From Rhodococcus sp. (in: high G+C Gram-positive bacteria) (GTDB lineage: Bacteria > Actinomycetota > Actinomycetes > Mycobacteriales > Mycobacteriaceae), in the NCBI GenBank assembly GCA_012515885.1, contig JAAYXN010000303.1, forward strand, positions 1 to 8,740: 8,740 nt of DNA. Reading direction: 5' to 3'. The notes under the pieces are model-generated. The model did not search any database. It saw only the letters and a program-made list of their open reading frames with translations, and was not told the DNA's origin. Both the position numbers and the translations under genes were made by a program. This document shows positions 1-6,659 of this stretch, one piece after another (position 1 is the stretch's first letter; every line of letters starts with the position of its first letter).

Positions 1-1280
1 TCACCAACCAGGACCGGTGCGACAAACATGGTGTCGGAACCGGTGCGGACGTGTGAACCCACAACGGTGCGTGACTTATTCACGCCGTCGTAGTTGACGA
101 AGACGCTGGATGCGCCGATGTTGCTGTGGTCGCCGATTGTGGCGTCACCCACATAGGTAAGGTGCGGCACCTTGGAGTGCTCGCCGATGGTGGCGTTCTT
201 GGTTTCGACGTAGGCGCCGAGTTTGCCGTGCGCACCGAGGTCGGTTCCTGGTCGCAGGTACGCGAAGGGGCCGACGGTGGCATTCGCCCCGATCGAGGAT
301 TGGCTGCCGTGCGTGCGTACGACGGCAGCGCCGGACCCAACGACCACGTCGGTGAGGGTGGTGTCGGGGCCGATCTGCGCGTCTTCACCGATCACGGTGC
401 GACCGTGCAGCTGGGTGCCTGGGTGGATGATGACATCGCGTTCGAGAGTGACGTCAACGTCGATCCAGGTGCTGGACGGGTCCACAATCGTGACTCCGGC
501 ACGCATCCATTTCTCCAGGGTGCGCCGGTTTAGCTCGCCAGCAAGTGTCGCCAACTGGACGCGGTCATTGGCACCGGCGACAAGAATCGCGTCATCAATG
601 TGGCGGGCGCGTACACGCTGGCCGCCGCGCCGAGCGATGGCGATGACATCGGTGAGGTACAGCTCGCCCTGCGCGTTGTCGGCGCTGAGCTCTGAGAGCG
701 CTGAGCGGAGCGTCGCGGCATCAAACGCATACACCCCGGAATTGACCTCGGTGATCGAACGCTGAGCGTCGGTGGCGTCAGCTTCCTCAACGATCGCGCT
801 GACCTCGCCGTCGGTAGTGCGCAAGATCCGGCCGTACCCCTTGGGGTTGGGTGCGGTGGAGGTGAGGACCGTGACCGCGGCAGCAGGCTCAGCGGTATGT
901 TCGGCGATCAAACCGTTGAGGGTGTCGCCGTCCAGCAAAGGCACGTCCGCGGCAGTGACCACAACGGTGCCGGAAAAATCCTCGGGCAAACCCTGCAAAC
1001 CGCAGCCAACAGCGTGACCGGTTCCGTTCTGCTCTTCCTGAATGGCGGTGCTGACCGGCAGCGACAAATCCGCAGCAATGTCGCTGATCGCCGCGCTGAC
1101 TCGTTCGCGATCATGGCCGACGACGGCAACAAGGTGAGTGGGCTCAAGCGCCGCAGCAGCATGCAGCGAATGCGCGAGCATCGTGCGTCCACCTAAAGAG
1201 TGAAGAACTTTTGGGGTCTTCGACCGCATTCGCGTACCGGCTCCGGCAGCGAGGACAACCACGGCGGTCTGCACTGGCAT
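1..1280 (-). CDS. glmU: Bifunctional UDP-GlcNAc pyrophosphorylase / glucosamine-1-phosphate acetyltransferase (3' part outside window)
   Basis: GlmU is a cytosolic enzyme that acetylates glucosamine-1-phosphate with acetyl-CoA and then couples it to UTP, giving UDP-GlcNAc for cell-wall precursors. The frame reads from ATG at 1278-1280 through 426 codons with no stop and leaves the window. The family is about 450-500 residues, so only the C-terminal tail is missing. The N-terminal nucleotidyltransferase signature LAAGAGTRM is at residues 10-18, followed by K21 and K24. The substrate-binding QNGTGHAV is near 84-91, D112 is the likely metal ligand, and NAQGELYLTD lies further on. From about residue 258 hexapeptide repeats form the left-handed beta-helix acetyltransferase domain. 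VPHLTYVGDA places the expected catalytic histidine at H373, and NYDG and GSDTMFVAP follow. A Shine-Dalgarno-like AGGGAG lies 4 nt before the ATG. tRNA-Gln lies 62 nt upstream on the same strand. Identification is firm; the motif assignments are family knowledge. Confidence 0.97.
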   Translation of the reverse strand, partial: MPVQTAVVVLAAGAGTRMRSKTPKVLHSLGGRTMLAHSLHAAAALEPTHLVAVVGHDRERVSAAISDIAADLSLPVSTAIQEEQNGTGHAVGCGLQGLPEDFSGTVVVTAADVPLLDGDTLNGLIAEHTAEPAAAVTVLTSTAPNPKGYGRILRTTDGEVSAIVEEADATDAQRSITEVNSGVYAFDAATLRSALSELSADNAQGELYLTDVIAIARRGGQRVRARHIDDAILVAGANDRVQLATLAGELNRRTLEKWMRAGVTIVDPSSTWIDVDVTLERDVIIHPGTQLHGRTVIGEDAQIGPDTTLTDVVVGSGAAVVRTHGSQSSIGANATVGPFAYLRPGTDLGAHGKLGAYVETKNATIGEHSKVPHLTYVGDATIGDHSNIGASSVFVNYDGVNKSRTVVGSHVRTGSDTMFVAPVLVG

Positions 1281-1284
1281 GAAG

Positions 1285-1290
1285 CTCCCT
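1285..1290 (-). promoter_or_regulatory. Ribosome binding site of glmU
   Basis: On the minus strand AGGGAG precedes the ATG at 1280 by 4 nt. It is the only purine-rich anti-SD match nearby and supports this start, which also puts the conserved LAAGAGTRM motif at its usual distance from the N-terminus. Confidence 0.6.
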
Positions 1291-1303
1291 TGCGTCGTTC
1301 TCT

Positions 1304-1341
1304 AAGGTGCTATTTCCCCAAGAAAAGGTGCTGTTTCCCCA
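1304..1341. repeat. Two-copy 17-bp direct repeat, 21-bp period
   Basis: AAGGTGCTATTTCCCCA (1304-1320) is repeated as AAGGTGCTGTTTCCCCA (1325-1341), with 16 of 17 positions identical and a start-to-start distance of exactly 21 bp. The pair fills most of the gap between the tRNA-Gln 3' end (1343) and the glmU start (1280). On the minus strand, read by both genes, the unit is TGGGGAAAYAGCACCTT. The function is unknown. It could be a local duplication, a two-site operator on one face of the helix, or paired RNA elements in the tRNA-glmU spacer. I saw no other copy in the window. Confidence 0.85.
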
Positions 1342-1342
1342 G

Positions 1343-1414
1343 CTCCGCCGCCAGGACTCGAACCTGAACTAACTGAACCAAAATCAGTGGTGCTGCCTAT
1401 TACACTACGGCGGA
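1343..1414 (-). tRNA. tRNA-Gln (anticodon UUG)
   Basis: A complete 72-nt cloverleaf can be folded by eye on the minus strand. The 7-bp acceptor stem TCCGCCG/CGGCGGA is fully Watson-Crick. The D arm is GTGT...GCAC around a loop with GG. The anticodon stem ACTGA/TCAGT encloses the loop TTTTGGT, with anticodon TTG at 1379-1381, reading CAA. The T arm has the loop TTCGAGT with a stem containing one G-U pair. The discriminator base is G, usual for tRNA-Gln. CCA is not encoded, since the bases after the discriminator are C and T. It is co-directional with glmU, 62 nt downstream. Confidence 0.97.
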
Positions 1415-1610
1415 TTACCGCGACCCCGGAGCAAGTTGCACCCGAGTACGCGAGAGAAATAATCGCATGCCGACCCGCCGCCCGTCGAACCGCTTCACTC
1501 AAACCGGCGCGTCCTCCCGATAGGCTAGTGGCGACCTGCGGAAATTCCCAGCCTTGAGGCGGGCAATCCGGAACGCAATCCATGGGGGATGTGTACGGGG
1601 CCGCAGTGTC
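1415..1610. other. Divergent intergenic region between tRNA-Gln and tetR
   Basis: This 196-bp stretch must hold the promoters of the leftward tRNA-Gln(-glmU) unit and the rightward tetR unit. Rightward, a plausible -10 box TAGGCT is seen at 1521-1526. No convincing -35/-10 pair was found for the tRNA on the minus strand. Short dyads are present (GCAAGTTGC at 1431-1439, GGAAATTCC at 1540-1548), and GCAATCC occurs twice with a 12-bp period (1563-1569, 1575-1581). None is long enough to be called a TetR operator with confidence. The last 29 bp contain the start of a small leader ORF (1582-1689). Confidence 0.6.
1521..1526 (+). promoter_or_regulatory. Candidate -10 box of tetR
   Basis: TAGGCT fits the actinobacterial TANNNT -10 consensus and would start transcription near 1533, about 78 nt before the preferred tetR ATG. 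No recognisable -35 hexamer sits at 16-19 bp; TTCACT at 1494-1499 is too far, with a 21-bp spacer. The same hexamer appears ahead of eno. Confidence 0.35.
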
Positions 1611-1689
1611 ATGGAAGGAGTGGCAGTCGCGGTGGCGTCACCGGAAGAAGGAGCGGGCAGGGACGTCAGAGTTCCACGCACGCGTATGA
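1582..1689 (+). CDS. Possible 35-aa leader ORF overlapping tetR (speculative)
   Basis: ATG at 1582 opens a 35-codon frame ending in TGA at 1687-1689. It runs in a different frame through the 5' part of the tetR reading frame. The peptide begins MGDVYGAAVSWKEW, is rich in Trp (three) and in Lys/Arg, and matches no family I know. The stop overlaps an internal in-frame tetR ATG at 1686 as ATGA, the usual geometry for translational coupling, and that internal ATG lacks its own Shine-Dalgarno. Against it, the ORF has no good ribosome binding site, and a tetR start upstream at 1611 would make the overlap accidental. Chance occurrence is quite possible. Confidence 0.2.
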   Translation: MGDVYGAAVSWKEWQSRWRHRKKERAGTSEFHARV

Positions 1690-2279
1690 CAGGCACTCAA
1701 CGCCGAGAACAGCTGATCCAGATTGCTCGTACCCTGTTTGCTGAACGCGGATACGAAGCAACATCGATCGAAGAGATTGCGCAGCGGGCGAGCGTATCCA
1801 AGCCCGTCGTCTACGAACATTTCGGTGGCAAAGAGGGCCTGTACGCCGTAATCGTGGACCGGGAAATGTCGAGGCTGCTCGACACCGTCACCAACGTGTT
1901 GACCACGAACCGCTCCCGGGTGCGGGTAGAGCGGGTGGCGTTGGCGCTGCTCGCCTATGTTGAAGACCACACCGACGGTTTCCGCATTCTGGTGCGTGAC
2001 TCGCCGGTCGCCACCAACGACGGCACCTATTCGAGTTTGCTCAACGAGGCAATCAATCAGGTTGCTCATCTGCTGGCTGCAGATTTTTCGCGCCGCGGAT
2101 TCGATCCGGACCTCGCTGCAATGTATGCGCAGGCGCTGGTCGGGATGGTGTCGACGACAGCGACCTGGTGGCTTGACGAACGCACCCCACCGAAGGAAGT
2201 CGTCGCCGCGCACCTGGTCAATCTGTGCTGGAACGGGTTGATGAATTTGGAAGCAAATCCTCAGTTGGGTGGCAACTAG
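1611..2279 (+). CDS. TetR/AcrR-family transcriptional regulator
   Basis: This is a DNA-binding repressor-type protein of 222 residues from ATG 1611, close to the family's usual 190-230. The N-terminal TetR_N domain spans about residues 30-80. RREQLIQIARTLFAERGYEA is helix 1 and TSIEEIAQ...VSKPVVYEHF (51-71) is the helix-turn-helix, followed by the typical GGKEGLY. The rest is the divergent helical ligand/dimerisation domain, with a Trp pair at 186-187; the ligand cannot be read from sequence. The start is uncertain. The frame is open to a TTG at 1554; ATG 1611 has only a poor upstream site; GTG 1632 has AAGGAG 11 nt upstream; ATG 1686 would give 197 residues and overlaps the stop of a small ORF. 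It lies 31 nt before mfd and probably heads the mfd-mazG unit. I recall its M. tuberculosis counterpart Rv1019 being reported as an autorepressor of that cluster; this is from memory. Confidence 0.93.
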   Translation: MEGVAVAVASPEEGAGRDVRVPRTRMTGTQRREQLIQIARTLFAERGYEATSIEEIAQRASVSKPVVYEHFGGKEGLYAVIVDREMSRLLDTVTNVLTTNRSRVRVERVALALLAYVEDHTDGFRILVRDSPVATNDGTYSSLLNEAINQVAHLLAADFSRRGFDPDLAAMYAQALVGMVSTTATWWLDERTPPKEVVAAHLVNLCWNGLMNLEANPQLGGN

Positions 2280-2297
2280 CAGGCACCTGCCGGTGAC

Positions 2298-2303
2298 TAC
2301 GCT
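2298..2303 (+). promoter_or_regulatory. Candidate -10 box for a leaderless mfd transcript
   Basis: TACGCT matches TANNNT and ends 7 nt before the mfd ATG at 2311, so transcription would begin at or within a base of the start codon. The ATG lacks a Shine-Dalgarno, which fits leaderless translation, common in actinobacteria. No clear -35 is visible. Just upstream, CACC-TGCC-GGTG (2284-2295) is a short inverted repeat that could bind a regulator. This would be an internal promoter within the tetR-mfd unit. Confidence 0.4.
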
Positions 2304-2310
2304 AAGAACC

Positions 2311-5300
2311 ATGTCCACTTCTACGGCAGCGACGCCGCTCGCTGGTCTTGCAGCAACGGCTCTCGCTGACCCAGTTTTGGCGCAGGTCGCGGGCCGGTTG
2401 GGTAGCGCCACTCTTGACATCGTCGCTCCCAGCGCCGTCCGGCCGTTCGTGGCGTCGACGATCGCCGAGAAGACGCAACTCGTCGTGGTGACGGCGACAG
2501 GACGCGAAGCAGACGATCTCACCATCGAACTACGCGAAATGCTCGGCGATTCGGTCGCCCAATTTCCGTCGTGGGAGACACTTCCGCACGAGCGACTCTC
2601 GCCGAGCGCGGACACGGTAGGCCGACGGCTTGAGGTACTGCGCCGCCTCGCCCGACCCGATGACCGGCTCTACGGGCCGCCGCTTCAGGTGTTGGTGACG
2701 ACGGTGCGCTCACTGGTGCAGCCGATGGCACCGGGGCTCGGTGAAATCGAGCCGGTGGTCCTGCAAGTGGGCAGTGAACACGATTTTGACGCACTGATTA
2801 CTCGGCTCGTCGAAATGGCGTACACGCGCGTCGACATGGTCGGCAAACGCGGTGAGTTCGCGGTGCGCGGCGGCATCCTTGACCTGTTCCCGCCCACTGC
2901 TGACCACCCGGTCCGCGTCGAATTTTGGGGCGATGAAGTCACCGAAATTCGTGCGTTCGCCGTCGCTGACCAGCGGTCAATCCCCGAACTGGAAATCGAG
3001 ACGGTCATCGCGCCGCCGTGTCGTGAACTGCTGCTCACCGAGGACGTTCGGGACCGCGCCGCACAACTTGCGCAGGACAACCCCGCCGACGCCGCACTGG
3101 TGGAAATGCTCGACAAAATGGTGGGCGGGGTTCCCGTCGAAGGTATGGAGGCTCTGCTTCCGATCCTGCGTCCGGGCGAACTGCAACTGCTCACCGACGT
3201 ACTGCCGGAATCGACGCACGTGCTGATTTGCGATCCCGAGAAGGTACGGACCCGGGCCGCGGATCTGATGCGCACCGGCCAAGAATTCTTGGAAGCATCC
3301 TGGACGGCAGCCTCGATTGGCGCGGCAGCCCCGTTGGATGCGTCTGCACTCAACACTGATGGCGCTACGGGTGTCGCTGGCACCGATCTCGCGGCGTCCG
3401 CATACCGCTCGCTGCGTCAGGTCCGCGAAAGCGCGGAAGCGGCGGGGCGGCCGTGGTGGACGCTGAGCCCCCTCGCTTCCGGCAGCGGCGAAGAACTCGA
3501 ACTTGCCATCACCACCGCGCCGCAGGTGCGTGGATCAGATGCCCTGCTCGCTGAGCTATTCGTCAGCTTGCGCGCGCACGTGACGACGGGCGGGCGAGCC
3601 GCGATCGTCGTCGCCGGAACGGGCACCGCCCAGCGCATGCTGGAACGCCTCGGGGAAGCTGAGGTCCCCGCAGCGCGTCTCGAACCGGGGGCGACGCCCG
3701 CGCGCGGGCAGGTCGCCGTCTTGTGTGGCTCGCTGCATGAAGGTCTTGTCCTGCCTGGCGATGATGCGGTGCCCGGTCTGGTCGTCGTTGCTGAACCGGA
3801 CCTCACCGGTAACCGTCTCGCGCAAGCGGGAGACGGTAGGCGACTGCCGGCGAAGCGTCGTAACCAAGTTGACCCCCTAGCTTTGACTGCGGGCGACATG
3901 GTTGTTCACGATCAGCACGGGATCGGCAAGTTCGTCGAAATGGTCGAGCGCACCATCGGCGGCGCCCGCCGCGAGTATCTCGTCATTGAATACGCGGCCA
4001 GTAAACGTGGCCATCCAGGTGACCGACTGTTTGTGCCGATGGAATCGCTCGATCAGCTGTCCCGCTACGTCGGCGGTGAGATGCCGTCGCTGAGCAAACT
4101 TGGCGGTTCCGACTGGGCGAATACAAAACGCAAGGCCCGCAAGGCTGTTCGTGAAATAGCTGGTGAGTTGGTGCAGCTCTACGCCGCCCGCCAAGCAGCT
4201 CCCGGACACGCATTCGGTGCGGATACGCCGTGGCAAAAGGAAATGGAAGACGCCTTCCCGTTCCAAGAAACACAGGACCAGCTGACCGTTCTTTCCGAGG
4301 TGAAAGACGACATGGAGAAGGCGGTCCCGATGGACCGCGTCGTCATCGGAGATGTCGGCTACGGCAAAACGGAAATCGCGGTCCGCGCTGCATTCAAGGC
4401 AGTTCAGGACGGCAAGCAGGTTGCCGTCCTGGTACCGACAACACTTCTGGCGCAACAGCATTTGCAGACGTTCACCGAACGTATGGCGAGCTTCCCGGTG
4501 AAGGTGCGCGGCCTGTCCCGGTTTACTGACGCCGCTGAATCCCGCCAGATCGTCGAAGCCATGGCAGACGGTGAGATCGACATCGTCATCGGCACCCACC
4601 GTCTGCTGCAGACCGGTGTGCGCTGGAAAGACCTCGGTCTGGTCATCGTCGATGAGGAACAGCGTTTCGGCGTCGAACATAAAGAGCACATCAAGGCGTT
4701 GCGCACGCACGTCGACGTGTTGACGATGTCCGCCACCCCGATTCCGCGAACGCTGGAAATGTCGATGGCCGGTATCCGTGAAATGTCGACCATCCTCACC
4801 CCGCCGGAAGAACGCCACCCGATCCTGACGTACGTGGGCGCCTACTCTGACAAGCAGGTCGCCGCTGCCATCCGGCGTGAGCTGCTGCGTGACGGCCAGG
4901 TGTTCTACGTGCACAACCGGGTCAGCTCTATTGATAAGGCTGCCAGCCGAATCCGAGAACTGGTGCCGGAAGCACGCGTAGTTGTCGCACACGGACAGAT
5001 GAACGAGGAGCGTCTGGAGAAGACGGTTCAGGGGTTCTGGGAGCGAGAATTCGACGTCCTGGTGTGCACCACGATCGTCGAAACCGGGCTCGATATCTCG
5101 AACGCCAACACCCTCATTGTGGAACGAGCGGACAGCCTCGGTCTCTCACAGCTGCATCAGCTGCGTGGTCGTGTCGGACGCTCCCGCGAGCGCGGCTATG
5201 CCTACTTCCTGTACCCGCCGGAAAAGCCGCTCACCGAAACGGCGTACGACCGACTCGCCACGATTTCGCAGAACTCCGATCTCGGTGCCGGTATGGCGGT

Positions 5301-5982
5301 GGCGATGAAGGACCTCGAAATCCGTGGTGCCGGAAACGTACTCGGTGCTGAACAGTCCGGGCACGTCGCGGGCGTCGGATTCGACCTGTATGTGCGTTTG
5401 GTCGGTGAAGCAGTAGAGGCGTATCGCGCGGCCGCTGATGGTCGCCCCATCAGCACCGAAGAAGCTCCCAAAGAGGTGCGGATCGACCTGCCCGTCGACG
5501 CACACATTCCACCCGATTACGTCACCAGCGATCGATTGCGGCTTGAGGGCTACCGCAAACTCGCTGCCGCCACTGATGATTCAGCCATTACCGCGGTCAT
5601 CGACGAGCTGGTCGACCGATACGGGCCGCTGCCCGAAGAAGTCTCGCGTCTGGTGTCAGTGGCCAAACTGCGTCTACTCGCCCGCGAATACGGACTGGAA
5701 GAAATCGCTGTCGTCGGAACGCAGATCAAAATTTCGCCGATGCAGCTGCCCGATTCAAAACAGTTGCGACTCAAGCGTATTTACCCCAGCGCCCAGTATC
5801 GTGCGACCACCGGAATGATTCAGGTCCCGGTACCGCGGGTAGGCAGCGGGGGAGTGGGTGCAGATCGACTACGCGACGTTGAACTGCTGCAATACATCGC
5901 AGACCTCATCCTTGCGCTCGATGGCAAAGCCGCCGGAGCGGTAGAGATGGGTGTTGCCGCAGAATCGGGTTCGTCGTCATGA
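2311..5982 (+). CDS. mfd: Transcription-repair coupling factor Mfd (TRCF)
   Basis: Mfd is an ATP-dependent DNA translocase that pushes stalled RNA polymerase off damaged DNA and recruits UvrA for nucleotide excision repair. From ATG 2311 it is 1223 residues, full length (M. tuberculosis Mfd is about 1234). The N-terminal UvrB-like module has SWETLPHERLSP near residues 85-96 and GEFAVRGGILDLFPPT. The RNA-polymerase-interacting, CarD-like domain begins near residue 525 with GDMVVHDQHGIGKFVEMVER. The RecG-like motor follows: Walker A GDVGYGKTE at 680-688, DEEQRFGV at 781-788, SATPIPRT from 807, and the arginine-finger motif RGRVGRS at 952-958. The C-terminal UvrA-masking D7 domain has VRIDLPVDAHIPPDY near 1056-1070. 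The frame opens 14 codons earlier at a GTG (2269) inside the tetR 3' end, but ATG 2311 fits family N-termini better and sits behind a candidate leaderless promoter. The stop overlaps mazG by 4 bp. Confidence 0.98.
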   Translation: MSTSTAATPLAGLAATALADPVLAQVAGRLGSATLDIVAPSAVRPFVASTIAEKTQLVVVTATGREADDLTIELREMLGDSVAQFPSWETLPHERLSPSADTVGRRLEVLRRLARPDDRLYGPPLQVLVTTVRSLVQPMAPGLGEIEPVVLQVGSEHDFDALITRLVEMAYTRVDMVGKRGEFAVRGGILDLFPPTADHPVRVEFWGDEVTEIRAFAVADQRSIPELEIETVIAPPCRELLLTEDVRDRAAQLAQDNPADAALVEMLDKMVGGVPVEGMEALLPILRPGELQLLTDVLPESTHVLICDPEKVRTRAADLMRTGQEFLEASWTAASIGAAAPLDASALNTDGATGVAGTDLAASAYRSLRQVRESAEAAGRPWWTLSPLASGSGEELELAITTAPQVRGSDALLAELFVSLRAHVTTGGRAAIVVAGTGTAQRMLERLGEAEVPAARLEPGATPARGQVAVLCGSLHEGLVLPGDDAVPGLVVVAEPDLTGNRLAQAGDGRRLPAKRRNQVDPLALTAGDMVVHDQHGIGKFVEMVERTIGGARREYLVIEYAASKRGHPGDRLFVPMESLDQLSRYVGGEMPSLSKLGGSDWANTKRKARKAVREIAGELVQLYAARQAAPGHAFGADTPWQKEMEDAFPFQETQDQLTVLSEVKDDMEKAVPMDRVVIGDVGYGKTEIAVRAAFKAVQDGKQVAVLVPTTLLAQQHLQTFTERMASFPVKVRGLSRFTDAAESRQIVEAMADGEIDIVIGTHRLLQTGVRWKDLGLVIVDEEQRFGVEHKEHIKALRTHVDVLTMSATPIPRTLEMSMAGIREMSTILTPPEERHPILTYVGAYSDKQVAAAIRRELLRDGQVFYVHNRVSSIDKAASRIRELVPEARVVVAHGQMNEERLEKTVQGFWEREFDVLVCTTIVETGLDISNANTLIVERADSLGLSQLHQLRGRVGRSRERGYAYFLYPPEKPLTETAYDRLATISQNSDLGAGMAVAMKDLEIRGAGNVLGAEQSGHVAGVGFDLYVRLVGEAVEAYRAAADGRPISTEEAPKEVRIDLPVDAHIPPDYVTSDRLRLEGYRKLAAATDDSAITAVIDELVDRYGPLPEEVSRLVSVAKLRLLAREYGLEEIAVVGTQIKISPMQLPDSKQLRLKRIYPSAQYRATTGMIQVPVPRVGSGGVGADRLRDVELLQYIADLILALDGKAAGAVEMGVAAESGSSS

Positions 5983-6635
5983 CCGATCCGCAACAGCCCG
6001 GCCGGCCACTCGCTGAGGCCGTCGACATCATGGACCGGTTGTGGAGCTACAGCGGGTGGGAAGTCACCCAAACCCACCGCAGCCTCGCCCACTACCTCGT
6101 CGAAGAAACCTACGAGGTGCTCGACGCGATCGAGGCGGACCAGCCGCAGCATTTGTGTGAAGAACTCGGTGACCTGCTGCTACAGGTGCTGTTTCACTCC
6201 CGCATCGCGCAAGCAGCGGGCCAGTTCGATGTCGACGACGTCGCGGCCGGACTCGTTGCCAAACTGCGTCACCGCAGCCCCCACCTGGGCACCGAGCTAG
6301 ATGGGCCGATAGATGTCGCAGAGCAGGAACGTGCGTGGGAAGAACGCAAGGCACTGGAAAAAGCGCGCCGCTCAGTGGTCGACGGTGTCGCGATGAGCCA
6401 GCCGGCAACGTCGCTGGCGGAAAAGATCGTCCACCGTGCGCGTACAGCCGGTGTGCCCGCCGAACTGGTTCCTGAGTCACTAGCAACCCTGTCGGCCCAG
6501 GTCGCTGCGGCTCAGAACGCACTGCGCGGTGAGATTGATGCGTTTGCGCGGCGGCTGCAAACAGCTGAAGCACACGCGCGTGCCGAGGGCGTCGAGGTCC
6601 TCAGCGACGAAGACTGGCGCCGCTACCTGGCGTAA
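5979..6635 (+). CDS. mazG: MazG-family nucleoside triphosphate pyrophosphohydrolase, short form
   Basis: MazG enzymes hydrolyse NTPs/dNTPs to NMP plus pyrophosphate in the cytosol, cleaning the pool of aberrant or oxidised nucleotides. The protein has 218 residues. The single MazG core has the metal-binding EExxE at E42/E43/E46 (EETYE) and ExxD at E62-D65 (EELGD), followed by LLLQVLFHSRIA. The family motif KLRHRSPHLG and the AEQERAWEERKALEK helix come next. The C-terminal third (about 140-218) is a helical tail ending EDWRRYLA. The start ATG overlaps the mfd stop as ATGA, so translational coupling to mfd is likely, and there is no separate promoter. Compared with the M. tuberculosis homologue as I remember it (about 325 residues with roughly 90 residues ahead of the core), this one lacks the N-terminal extension. 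Its position behind mfd suits a shared genome-maintenance role. Confidence 0.94.
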   Translation: MTDPQQPGRPLAEAVDIMDRLWSYSGWEVTQTHRSLAHYLVEETYEVLDAIEADQPQHLCEELGDLLLQVLFHSRIAQAAGQFDVDDVAAGLVAKLRHRSPHLGTELDGPIDVAEQERAWEERKALEKARRSVVDGVAMSQPATSLAEKIVHRARTAGVPAELVPESLATLSAQVAAAQNALRGEIDAFARRLQTAEAHARAEGVEVLSDEDWRRYLA

Positions 6636-6659
6636 CAGACCTGGCTGTGTGAGTTATGG

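Noticed and set aside
126..765. Overlapping rightward open frames (126-533, 223-765) across glmU
   Set aside because: The glmU frame on the opposite strand is unambiguous and conserved throughout, and these frames have no recognisable product.
1540..1548. GGAAATTCC palindrome as a TetR operator
   Set aside because: It is only 9 bp and flanking symmetry breaks down immediately unless a base is bulged; too short to claim.
2269..2310. GTG start for mfd overlapping the tetR 3' end
   Set aside because: The 14 extra residues do not resemble Mfd N-termini, and ATG 2311 follows a plausible leaderless promoter.
3877..4992. 371-codon open frame antisense to mfd
   Set aside because: It lies wholly inside the well-supported mfd motor region. 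Its product shows no domain, and long antisense frames are expected from high-GC codon bias.
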